DNA of 6,469 bases from Candidatus Bathyarchaeota archaeon (GCA_026394315.1 JAPKYM010000344.1:1-6469), one strand, 5' to 3'. Counted from the first letter of the stretch, positions 1 to 5,244 are shown. Program-made: numbers and translations. Notes: generated by a model not told the origin, from the letters alone.

Positions 1-1
1 C

Positions 2-331
2 CACATCACTGACCTGAGCGGAGCGGAGACCGTCTCATTCAGTTCAGGAGGCAGGCACGTCAAGGCTGCTAGGCTTCAAGGATCCCCCTACGCTGCTATG
101 CGTGCAGCTGCGGTTGCAGCTCAAGAGGCAAAAGATCGAGGAATCTCGTCAATCCACATCCGAGTGAGGGCCCCTGGAGGCCACGGTGCAAGGACCCCTG
201 GACCGGGTGCACAAGCTGCGATAAGAAGTCTGGCGCGTGCAGGTTTCAGGATTGGCAGAATTGAGGATGTAACGCCGGTGCCCCATGATGGTACACGCCG
301 ACCTGGTGGAAGGCGCGGCCGCAGAGTCTAG
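2..331 (+). CDS. rps11: Ribosomal protein uS11 (archaeal S11), 5'-truncated
   Basis: This is the C-terminal 109 residues of small-subunit protein uS11, which sits on the 30S platform and contacts the 3' region of 16S rRNA near the mRNA exit. The frame is open from base 2, so the start codon lies outside the window. Visible hallmarks are ITDLSGAETV, GGRHVKA, SPYAAM, the run VRAPGGHGARTPGPGAQAA and the basic tail DVTPVPHDGTRRPGGRRGRR. The GGHGARTPGPGAQAA stretch and the Arg-rich tail are typical of archaeal and eukaryotic S11. In many archaea rps13, rps4 and rps11 are followed by rpoD. Here no rpoD follows, and the next gene is convergent on the other strand. Identification is by recognition of conserved sequence and is very secure. 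Confidence 0.97.
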   Translation, partial: HITDLSGAETVSFSSGGRHVKAARLQGSPYAAMRAAAVAAQEAKDRGISSIHIRVRAPGGHGARTPGPGAQAAIRSLARAGFRIGRIEDVTPVPHDGTRRPGGRRGRRV

Positions 332-604
332 GCATTACTGGATCTGCGCTCTTCCGGGCAACCATTCTAGGATTTTGAAATTCCTAAGAATCTGTCAGTA
401 CCCGTCGGTGATTTCTCACAGGCACCATTGAAGCTGGAAACGTTTCTTCTGGAAATGCAGAACAGTGCTTGACGAAGGTCACACGCGCGACGTTTTCGTT
501 CGAGATTTCGTCGCAAAAGTGCTTTCGATTCTTTTGTCAGGATAATGGATACTGTGTCTCTCTTGTGGCGTGCTTGGCGATGAGATTCTTGAAGGACCGT
601 TTTC
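332..604. other. Non-coding stretch between convergent rps11 and JAMM gene
   Basis: There are 273 bases with no convincing gene on either strand. Short open stretches exist but are rich in Cys and Phe and lack ribosome binding sites. Two weak hairpins are visible: CTAGGA pairing with TCCTAAG around 367-391, just after rps11, and GCGACG (487-492) pairing with CGTCGC (509-514). Neither is followed by a long T-run, so calling them terminators is not secure. An rpoD gene, expected here from common archaeal synteny, is absent. Confidence 0.5.
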
Positions 605-1039
605 TCAAACTATGAAAATATATTCTTCCGGAAGTTGGCCCAACTCTCCATACTCTGAATCATAAGCGAATATCCCAAACTGATTCGACACTGTGTCCAC
701 AATCATTGCGATAGTCTGGTTTGAGAATTGCTGAAGCTTTGAGTGGGTTTCGATGTCTATTGGGGACATGAATATGCCGCTTCCAAGATGGGAATGATAC
801 CAGCCGACAATTCTCCCGTTGATCCTGCCGTTGATTATGTCATCAGCAACTTCAGCCAGGATCTCCGGCGAAAGAATTGAAATTGACCTGGTCGCGCTAG
901 AAGTCCCGCTTATTGCATCATTTATGATTAACTGGCCGTTATCCAGTTCCCCTATCAGCAAACCTATTTGCTCGTGAGGGACATTCATTTCGGCTCTAAT
1001 CTTCTGAAGAAGACTATTGCTTATGACGACAGGTATCAA
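605..1039 (-). CDS. Minimal JAMM/MPN+ metalloprotease, Rpn11-like
   Basis: This is a JAMM zinc isopeptidase-type protein of the Mov34/MPN/PAD-1 family. The full zinc motif is present. Numbering from the upstream ATG at 1054, it has Glu36 in IGLLIGELDNG, His87 and His89 in GWYHSHLGSG, Ser97 and Asp100 in MSPID. That is the H-x-H-x7-S-x2-D pattern of active members. The lead-in VPHEQIGLLIGE and the core VGWYHSH resemble Rpn11, Csn5 and BRCC36, whose known role is removing ubiquitin-like modifiers. The Pro usually following HSH is Leu here. At about 145 residues the protein is just the catalytic core, without Rpn11's C-terminal extension. I prefer the TTG at 1037-1039 as start: GGGAGGT at 1045-1051 lies 6 bases before it, and the TATA-to-start distance then matches prf1. 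The ATG at 1054 adds five residues (MGGRV) and has no ribosome binding site. No ubiquitin-like, E1 or E2 gene is nearby, so the substrate is unknown. Confidence 0.88.
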   Translation of the reverse strand: MIPVVISNSLLQKIRAEMNVPHEQIGLLIGELDNGQLIINDAISGTSSATRSISILSPEILAEVADDIINGRINGRIVGWYHSHLGSGIFMSPIDIETHSKLQQFSNQTIAMIVDTVSNQFGIFAYDSEYGELGQLPEEYIFIV

Positions 1040-1074
1040 AACTCGACCTCCCATGCAAAATTCTCATGCTGACT

Positions 1075-1083
1075 GGTTTTATG
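1075..1083 (-). promoter_or_regulatory. TATA-like box for the JAMM gene
   Basis: On the minus strand this reads CATAAAACC. Its centre is about 40 bases before the preferred TTG start, predicting initiation near 1053 and a leader of about 15 bases that holds the GGGAGGT site. The box overlaps the intergenic gap after the HD gene stop, so the JAMM gene could be transcribed separately. If the ATG at 1054 were the true start, the mRNA would be nearly leaderless. Confidence 0.4.
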
Positions 1084-1087
1084 TGAC

Positions 1088-1681
1088 CTACTCACACATG
1101 GTTGAAGAAATAAGTTTCGTTTCCCTTTTCAATAGGTTGAAGATCTTTCTAGTCTGAGAGTCATGAATTTTCCTCCCAGCTGACTCGATGAATTCCATAA
1201 GTTTTTTGGCGTCATATTCTTGCCAAGAGTATTCTAGGGCCTGTATTGCCATCTCTAGTTTGTCAGAGCTCTTGACAAGCCTTGCTTCCCTGGACTTCAG
1301 AGACTGGGCTTCTCTCCATATCCTAGTGTATTCTTCTCTGAGCAATTTTGGAAGAGATGAAAGTATTTGTTGCAAAGCTCTCTCTTCTTGGTGTTTGCTT
1401 TTGGCAAAGCCCCGAGCCTTCTTCTGGGCTGGTGTGAGATCTCCTACGACAGTCTCTGCCAGATCATCAAGAAGGGTCATCTTCAGGACTCTTTCCGTAT
1501 TGAGGCCTGCGAGATCGCTGAGCGCCATGGCGATAACTGCTGTTCTGTACATGTGCTCAGCTACTGATTCAGGTGATTTGACCCCGACTTTTTCTTTCCA
1601 TCCTGTTCGAATCAGTCTCTTTGCTTTGCCGACGTCATGAGCATACTTTAGAATTGCTTCCTCAAGGTTGTTTTGTTTCAT
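1088..1681 (-). CDS. HD-domain protein, HDDC2/YfbR-like, with altered HD motif
   Basis: This 197-residue protein belongs to the HD superfamily and resembles the HDDC2/YfbR group, whose characterised members are metal-dependent 5'-deoxynucleotidases. Matching features are ESVAEHMYR (first metal-site His43), MTLLDDLAETVVGDLTP (residues 68-84) and the late Asp140 in VKSSDKLEMAIQALEY. In the family the second motif reads LLHDxAE, the His-Asp pair that names the domain. Here residue 72 is Asp (codon GAT at 1466-1468), giving Asp72-Asp73. A single C-to-G change from CAT would produce this. Glu76 and Asp81 are kept. Activity is therefore uncertain: a metal ligand may be replaced by Asp, activity may be lost, or the base may be an error. 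The ATG at 1681 is preceded by GGAG at 1686-1689, only 4 bases away. The gene lies 71 bases after prf1 and 33 bases before the upstream JAMM ATG, in the same direction. Confidence 0.88.
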   Translation of the reverse strand: MKQNNLEEAILKYAHDVGKAKRLIRTGWKEKVGVKSPESVAEHMYRTAVIAMALSDLAGLNTERVLKMTLLDDLAETVVGDLTPAQKKARGFAKSKHQEERALQQILSSLPKLLREEYTRIWREAQSLKSREARLVKSSDKLEMAIQALEYSWQEYDAKKLMEFIESAGRKIHDSQTRKIFNLLKRETKLISSTMCE

Positions 1682-1704
1682 AGATCTCCAACTCGTTCAG
1701 TGTA

Positions 1705-1714
1705 GGATATATTC
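1705..1714 (-). promoter_or_regulatory. Possible TATA box for the HD gene
   Basis: The minus strand reads GAATATATCC in the 71-base gap after the prf1 stop. The centre lies about 29 bases before the ATG, so initiation would fall close to the start and leave a leader of only a few bases. It could alternatively be chance AT-richness, with the gene read through from prf1. Confidence 0.3.
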
Positions 1715-1752
1715 GATAGCAGGTATTTCGCCGTAGGAATGTTGTATTAGTT

Positions 1753-3006
1753 CTACGCCGATCTGTATCGCAGTATTGCGGCAATTCCCCCAAAAGACTC
1801 CTTGAGCATAACCCCCTCGTCGGTCTCCGTTGAGATTACCTCCACTTGCGCTCCTGCTCTTTCCGCCTCATCCACAAGTTCATCCAGTAGGTCTTTGCTC
1901 TCTTCAACTGTTAGGGTTTGATTGATGCACTTAGGACATTGTGTCTGAGATATCTCCTTCTCTAGTTTTGCCAGATCTCTTGGTTCAAGAAGTCTGTCAT
2001 CCCTGTAGTCGCAGTTTTTACATCTGATTTTTAAATGAATAATGTTCAGTTTCTCAGTGAGAAGTAGCGTGTCTACAAGTCCAGCTCGCAATTGACGACG
2101 AACTTCGTTTTCACCATACGATCCCATATTGGTGTCATGACCTATCTCATATAGGAATCTCTGGACCAGTTTCTTCTCTTCCGCGTAGCGTACGCCTCGA
2201 AGGATTTCTCCACTCTTCTCAACAATCTCTTTCACTCCGCTGCTACCGGTGTATGAGGTATCAAGGGTGGCAATGACCTTCTGTTTGAGCATGTAATTTA
2301 GGTATTCACCTTCAGCAAAATCGTATTTTGTTGGTCCTGGTCCACCTATTATGATTCCCTTGAGATCTGGAATTTGGGTGAGAATCTTTGTTGCATGACC
2401 CCCAACTCGCTTGAAATAGTCGTTGATCGCAGATTCCCTTAGTCTCTCAAACCTGCGAGCTGATTGGCCACCGGCGCGGTGTTTTCCTGGAACGCCGGAA
2501 GTCAGCTCCTTTACCACATTCATTCTTCTTCCTTGGAGTGTAGCGATGGTAGTATCGCTTATGTCGATTACTATTATGCCATAGACCTCTTTCTCGTGCA
2601 AGATCTCCATAAGAGGTTCAATATGGAATCGATTGTCGCAACGGTAGAAGTAGACGTTTATGGGCTTCGGTGGAACTAGAACATATGTTTCCATGCGTTC
2701 TGATCCGAGTCCATTCTGCGGGATGGCTCCGCAGAATATCACAAGCCCTGTCGGTGGAGGTTTCTTGAAGAGTTTCAGTCTTTGTATCACTCTTTCGATG
2801 GCGTCCTGAACGTTCTTCCTGGTGGTTCTGGATTTGATGTTTGAAGCTGTTCCATGCTCTTCTCTGAGATTTGCCGTAACCTCGTGTATCTGCCTCTCCG
2901 GCGGCACGTAGAGGGATATGAGTTCTGTTCCTCGACCTTCCTTAGAGGCAAGGGTCTCAATCGTCCTTCTAAGTCTATGACGCGAGACCGACTCGGATGA
3001 TTCCAC
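1753..3006 (-). CDS. prf1: Peptide chain release factor aRF1
   Basis: This is archaeal class 1 release factor (417 residues, the usual length for aRF1/eRF1). It reads all three stop codons in the ribosomal A site and triggers release of the finished protein. Domain 1 holds the stop-codon reading motifs NIKS (residues 56-59) and YRCDNRF (121-127, the YxCxxxF motif). Domain 2 carries GGQ (179-181) within GVPGKHRAGGQSARR, which reaches the peptidyl-transferase centre. Domain 3 contains a zinc-binding minidomain with CKNC (329-332) and CPKC (357-360), and ends with GVMLKESFGGIAAILRY. The start is GTG, with AGGAG at 3016-3020 nine bases upstream. All functional motifs are intact, so this is a normal active copy. 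It leads the minus-strand gene cluster. Confidence 0.98.
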   Translation of the reverse strand: MESSESVSRHRLRRTIETLASKEGRGTELISLYVPPERQIHEVTANLREEHGTASNIKSRTTRKNVQDAIERVIQRLKLFKKPPPTGLVIFCGAIPQNGLGSERMETYVLVPPKPINVYFYRCDNRFHIEPLMEILHEKEVYGIIVIDISDTTIATLQGRRMNVVKELTSGVPGKHRAGGQSARRFERLRESAINDYFKRVGGHATKILTQIPDLKGIIIGGPGPTKYDFAEGEYLNYMLKQKVIATLDTSYTGSSGVKEIVEKSGEILRGVRYAEEKKLVQRFLYEIGHDTNMGSYGENEVRRQLRAGLVDTLLLTEKLNIIHLKIRCKNCDYRDDRLLEPRDLAKLEKEISQTQCPKCINQTLTVEESKDLLDELVDEAERAGAQVEVISTETDEGVMLKESFGGIAAILRYRSA

Positions 3007-3041
3007 TACTTTTTTCTCCTGTCAAGCCTAAACAGAGGCGC

Positions 3042-3053
3042 GTTTTATATTAA
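3042..3053 (-). promoter_or_regulatory. TATA box of prf1
   Basis: The minus strand reads TTAATATAAAAC. It is centred about 41 bases before the GTG start, placing transcription initiation near 3021, immediately before the AGGAG ribosome binding site. The box abuts the first copy of the 102-bp repeat, so repeat sequence lies where upstream promoter elements would be. Because the string is nearly symmetric, it could also work on the plus strand toward the repeat. Confidence 0.55.
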
Positions 3054-3155
3054 TCGATCCGTTTTCGTAACGTTTTGTATTCCGGTTTCCGACACTTGCT
3101 TTGTGTGTTTGTTTCGCCTTAGCGCGCGTTATCAAGGGTTAACCCACAATACTAC
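3054..3155 (+). repeat. 102-bp direct repeat, copy 1, with trailing C-run/G-run block
   Basis: This matches 4332-4433 in the same orientation at 98 of 102 positions, with no gaps. The four differences are at 3090, 3099, 3104 and 3150. The unit holds the perfect palindrome GGGTTAACCC (3136-3145) and TTAGCGCGCG just before it, plus small potential hairpins (CGTT-TTCGT-AACG; ACAC...GTGT). No protein is encoded. After the core come CCCCCC (3171-3176), a variable spacer, and a second conserved box, GATAGAAAATAGGGGGGGTC (3201-3220). The C and G runs could pair, with a loop of about 35 bases. The whole unit may therefore be about 167 bp. It could be a structured RNA, a small non-autonomous mobile repeat, or a segmental duplication. 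Confidence 0.9.
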
Positions 3156-3239
3156 ACTACCAAACACACTCCCCCCAGACAGGGCTATTTGACAGCATTT
3201 GATAGAAAATAGGGGGGGTCAAGTGCAAGCGCGCGGAAT

Positions 3240-3249
3240 TCTTAAATCA
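3240..3249 (+). promoter_or_regulatory. Possible TATA box for the small zinc-ribbon gene
   Basis: The string TCTTAAATCA lies about 70 bases before the TTG start of the small zinc-ribbon gene. Initiation would be expected near 3270, giving a leader of roughly 44 bases. The match to the consensus is moderate only. Confidence 0.25.
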
Positions 3250-3313
3250 AGAGATCTCAGGGCAGACTAGCACGCCCGATTGTGGGATGGAGGACATAGG
3301 AAGGGTATAGAGT

Positions 3314-3469
3314 TTGGCGTTTCCAGAGAATCTGAGATACTGCCCCATATGCAAGGAAATGGTTATGCCCCGATTAGCCCCGAAGACTGGTGGACAAATA
3401 TCCCATGAACTTGTTGGCTTATCTTCTGTGAGACCGCGATGCCCACAATGTGGCTATGAATTTCAGTGA
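3314..3469 (+). CDS. Small two-CxxC zinc-ribbon protein (51 residues)
   Basis: This short reading frame begins at TTG and encodes 51 residues. Two zinc knuckles are clear: RYCPICKEM near residues 9-15 and RCPQCGYEFQ at the C-terminus, separated by about 30 residues that include LAPKTGGQISHEL. Four Cys in two CPxC pairs form a typical zinc ribbon, as in the small single-ribbon proteins common in archaea. A nucleic-acid or protein-binding role is possible but not shown. The start is supported by GGAAGGG at 3299-3305, about 8 bases upstream. The frame is closed by TAG at 3308-3310, so it cannot extend further. The next in-frame ATG would lose the first knuckle. It resembles the N-terminal ribbon of TFS/RpoM-type proteins only in general layout. 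It lies between the two 102-bp repeats. Confidence 0.72.
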   Translation: MAFPENLRYCPICKEMVMPRLAPKTGGQISHELVGLSSVRPRCPQCGYEFQ

Positions 3470-3590
3470 AGAAGTGCTTGCTAAGGTGTTTTGATTCTTA
3501 GTGGGCGCTATATTTCAGATTCCTTTGAGGGCTAGGACTTCTTTGGCGGGTTTTCTGTCTTTGTTAGTGCGCGCCTATACACTTTCGTGA

Positions 3591-3828
3591 TGGGCACGGT
3601 GTGAAGTTTGGCTCAAGCTTGACTCCATTACGATTGACACATCAGCCAGAGATAAAGCAAGCTGGCTTGAGCTTCTCACCTTAGTCTCCAAACACAGAGA
3701 ATCCAGTTCAATTCCAGATGCTCTCACCAAGCTGGCTTGAGCTTCTCACCTTAGTCTCCAAACACAGAGAATCCAGTTCAATTCCAGATGCTCTCACCAA
3801 CTATGGCGACGACGGTATCCCTTTGTGA
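3591..3828 (+). pseudogene. Short reading frame broken by a 70-bp tandem duplication
   Basis: From 3591 one frame reads a protein-like stretch including VWLKLDSITIDTSARDKASW and LELLTLVSKHRESSSIPDAL, then stops at 3738-3740 (KLA, stop). That stop arises because a 70-bp segment is duplicated and 70 is not a multiple of three. If one copy is removed, the same frame continues through TNYGDDGIPL and ends at TGA 3826-3828, giving about 55 residues from the preceding stop. No ATG, GTG or TTG lies in frame upstream. The nearest, ATG at 3590, is out of frame, so a second lesion or a lost 5' end is likely. I do not recognise the family. Coding character is judged only from the amino-acid pattern and stays uncertain. 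Confidence 0.4.
3658..3800 (+). repeat. Exact 70-bp tandem duplication
   Basis: Two head-to-tail units of exactly 70 bp lie at 3658-3727 and 3728-3797, identical at every position, with three further matching bases (3798-3800). The sequence diverges immediately on both sides. A third, partial occurrence of CAGTTCAATTCCA is at 3838-3850 (the others are at 3704-3716 and 3774-3786). The unit starts with CAAGCTGGCTTG, a near-palindrome. Perfect identity suggests a very recent event or an assembly artefact. There are no spacers, so this is not a CRISPR array. Confidence 0.95.
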
Positions 3829-3934
3829 GAAGACGCTCAGTTCAATTCCATCGTGCAAACTGTTAATAATATCGAATTGAGATAATTTGTTTTGTATTTT
3901 TCTTGATATAAGTCAAATGGGAGGTGAGTATTCT

Positions 3935-4258
3935 ATGAAAAGTGGTCCAATAGCAGGAGGTATTGCAGGGCTAGTGGCTGCCATAGCGGGCATTATTTTC
4001 TATATGATAGGCGGGATGATAGGGGTGCTTCCGCAGACGCCAGCAAATGTATCGACAATTGCAATTAACATCGTGGTCACGATAGTCTTCGGCATCATAT
4101 TCAGTATGATATACACAAAGTTCTATGACAATGTTATAGCAGCTGGCACCTATGTCTATAATATGGGGGCACCGACGATCTCTGCGTCTTTGATGTTCGT
4201 TGGATTCTTTATGTGGGTCACATATGGTCCTGTACTTGCAACTCTCTACAAGAAATAG
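3935..4258 (+). CDS. Small glycine-rich membrane protein, unknown function
   Basis: This is a 107-residue protein that I do not recognise. It starts at ATG 3935, seven bases after a near-perfect archaeal ribosome binding site GGGAGGTGA (3919-3927). A longer in-frame ATG at 3887 would put that site inside the coding region and is not preferred. Three hydrophobic segments are predicted by eye: residues 5-32 (GPIAGGIAGLVAAIAGIIFY, with glycine spacing suited to tight helix packing), 40-60 and 82-103. The C-terminus ends LYKK, probably cytoplasmic. No enzyme motif or cofactor site is visible. It lies between the two 102-bp repeats and is followed by a T-rich stretch, so it is probably transcribed alone. 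Confidence 0.8.
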   Translation: MKSGPIAGGIAGLVAAIAGIIFYMIGGMIGVLPQTPANVSTIAINIVVTIVFGIIFSMIYTKFYDNVIAAGTYVYNMGAPTISASLMFVGFFMWVTYGPVLATLYKK

Positions 4259-4297
4259 TCTATCACCTGCAATCTAAGGGAAAACACACTAACCCCT

Positions 4298-4317
4298 CTT
4301 TCATTTTCTTGTCTTTT
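4298..4317 (+). terminator. T-rich terminator after the small membrane protein
   Basis: The stretch CTTTCATTTTCTTGTCTTTT lies 40 bases after the stop codon. Runs of T on the coding strand without a stem are the usual archaeal termination signal. No hairpin is needed or evident. Confidence 0.4.
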
Positions 4318-4331
4318 CGGCAAGCGCGCGC

Positions 4332-4433
4332 TCGATCCGTTTTCGTAACGTTTTGTATTCCGGTTTCAGACACTTGGTTTGCGTGTTTGTTTCGCCTTAG
4401 CGCGCGTTATCAAGGGTTAACCCACAACACTAC
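4332..4433 (+). repeat. 102-bp direct repeat, copy 2
   Basis: This is the second copy of the element at 3054-3155, in the same orientation, with four substitutions. The palindrome GGGTTAACCC (4414-4423) and the TTAGCGCGCG string are unchanged. It is again followed by C-runs (4441-4445 and 4457-4461), a variable spacer, and a box GATAGGAAAGAGGGGGGGGT (4497-4516) resembling the one after copy 1. The core-to-G-run distance differs (75 against 57 bases). Unlike copy 1, it is not preceded by an obvious TATA string. Confidence 0.9.
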
Positions 4434-4645
4434 CTACAAGCCCCCAATATCGGATACCCCCAAAACAACCCTAACCGATACAATATGAGAGAATATGATA
4501 GGAAAGAGGGGGGGGTCTAGGCTATGAGAGGGCAGAGTTCACAGCAGGAGATTCAGGCTGGGCGTGCACTCGTGGAGCCTCTAGCGCGCGCCCCTTATGA
4601 TCAAGCGGCGAAAGCTAAGCAGAGAGTCTGAGGCTTGATGTAATT
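4434..4645. other. Non-coding stretch after repeat copy 2
   Basis: Together with the repeat this makes a 387-base gap between the small membrane protein and the cupin gene. It contains the C-run/G-run block of repeat copy 2, and a GC-rich part with the string CTAGCGCGCGCC (4581-4592). A possible hairpin is AGGCT paired with AGCCT around 4556-4580. A 35-codon open frame (4524-4631) begins eight bases after the G-run but has no other support. No RNA gene is recognised. Confidence 0.5.
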
Positions 4646-5008
4646 CTATTCTTTGAGCTTCTCCGGCGTGAATTCTCCTCTGATTAGGTCGGGTCTAACG
4701 GGTGAGAAGACCTCTATGGCAATGTAATCCTCTTTACTAGTATTCTTTAATGAGTGCGGCACATTTGGCGGTATGAGGAGGGCGTAATCCTTCCTGACTA
4801 ACACCGTCCTGTCACCTATTCTGTATGTGCCCTCTCCCTGAAGGCAGTATACCATCTGTTCATGAGGATGTTTGTGTTCTGGGATCTCCGGACCCGGATG
4901 AGCTATAGAATAAAGCATGGTAATTCTCTCACCACTCCCGACTACACGAACATCGCAATTGGGGTGGGTCTGCCAGAAACTGATTTTTGAAGTGTCTATT
5001 GCCGACAT
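4646..5008 (-). CDS. Single-domain cupin protein
   Basis: This is a 120-residue stand-alone cupin, a small beta-barrel metal-binding fold. Cupin motif 1 is PGPEIPEHKHPHEQMVYCLQ, with metal-site His45, His47 and Gln51 (Glu50 adjacent), followed by GEGTYRIG. Cupin motif 2 is LLIPPNVPHSLKN with His85. This His-His-Gln-His set fits a bound divalent metal such as Fe, Mn, Ni or Zn. The family spans dioxygenases, isomerases and ligand sensors, so the substrate cannot be named from sequence. Length matches the usual minimal cupin. The ATG start has GGAGG at 5017-5021, eight bases upstream. No helix-turn-helix or second domain is attached. It is divergent from the four-helix membrane gene downstream and stands alone on its strand. 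Confidence 0.9.
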   Translation of the reverse strand: MSAIDTSKISFWQTHPNCDVRVVGSGERITMLYSIAHPGPEIPEHKHPHEQMVYCLQGEGTYRIGDRTVLVRKDYALLIPPNVPHSLKNTSKEDYIAIEVFSPVRPDLIRGEFTPEKLKE

Positions 5009-5040
5009 TTAGGGCGCCTCCGCATAAGTATGGACGAGCG

Positions 5041-5050
5041 CTTAAAGCCT
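5041..5050 (-). promoter_or_regulatory. TATA-like box of the cupin gene
   Basis: The minus strand reads AGGCTTTAAG, centred about 38 bases before the ATG. Predicted initiation is near 5020, giving a leader of around 12-15 bases containing the GGAGG site. The spacing is the same as inferred for prf1 and the JAMM gene, which strengthens the call. Confidence 0.4.
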
Positions 5051-5174
5051 TTGAGAATCGAATGCACACTGCCCCTCAGTCCTAGCGCGCTATCAGCGAG
5101 AATAGAACAAGACTGGATGAGAAGACAAGAAAGATACTCTCAAGCGCACGCGGTGAGCGTCGTCGTCGCCCCCT

Positions 5175-5217
5175 TTGGTGAGCACCACCACCAATAATAA
5201 GGCTCGCTGCGCTCACC
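5175..5217 (+). repeat. Palindromic element, left copy flanking the four-helix gene
   Basis: This 43-base segment has self-complementary ends. TTTGGTGAGC (5174-5183) is perfectly inverted as GCTCACCAAA (5211-5220), with a 27-base loop of ACC and AAT triplets. Read in reverse complement, a related element lies at 5719-5763: the outer TTGGTGAGC is identical (9 of 9) and the inner GGCTCGCTGCGCTCACC matches at 14 of 17. The two copies therefore face each other around the membrane-protein gene. A further GGTGAGCGTCG lies just outside, at 5152-5162. Confidence 0.7.
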
Positions 5218-5234
5218 AAATCGCTCTCGCCTAG

Positions 5235-5244
5235 TTCTATATAC
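5235..5244 (+). promoter_or_regulatory. TATA box of the four-helix membrane protein gene
   Basis: TTCTATATAC is centred about 56 bases before the TTG start. Initiation is expected near 5265, giving a leader of about 30 bases that ends in GGGAGGTGA. The box lies just inside the left palindromic element. Confidence 0.5.

Noticed and set aside
480..607. Cys/Phe-rich plus-strand frame after rps11, considered as an rpoD remnant
   Set aside because: No RpoD-like residues are recognisable, and the residue composition is unlike a conserved soluble protein.
1188..1640. Plus-strand open frames inside the HD gene, and a similar one at 2464-2679 inside prf1
   Set aside because: They are shadows of clearly identified minus-strand genes.
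3704..3716. GTTCAATTC resembling a tRNA T-loop
   Set aside because: The flanking bases do not form a T-stem, and no acceptor, D or anticodon stems fit around it.
3658..3800. Possible CRISPR-like array
   Set aside because: There are only two units, 70 bp long, directly adjacent with no spacers. This is a tandem duplication.
4213..4488. Plus-strand open frame of 91 codons
   Set aside because: It overlaps the end of the small membrane protein gene and runs through repeat copy 2, with no ribosome binding site. Its residues are what the repeat DNA happens to encode.
4524..4631. Thirty-five-codon frame starting ATG eight bases after the G-run
   Set aside because: The G-run could mimic a ribosome binding site, but the peptide is short, low in hydrophobic residues and has no motif. 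Copy 1 of the repeat is not followed by a similar frame.
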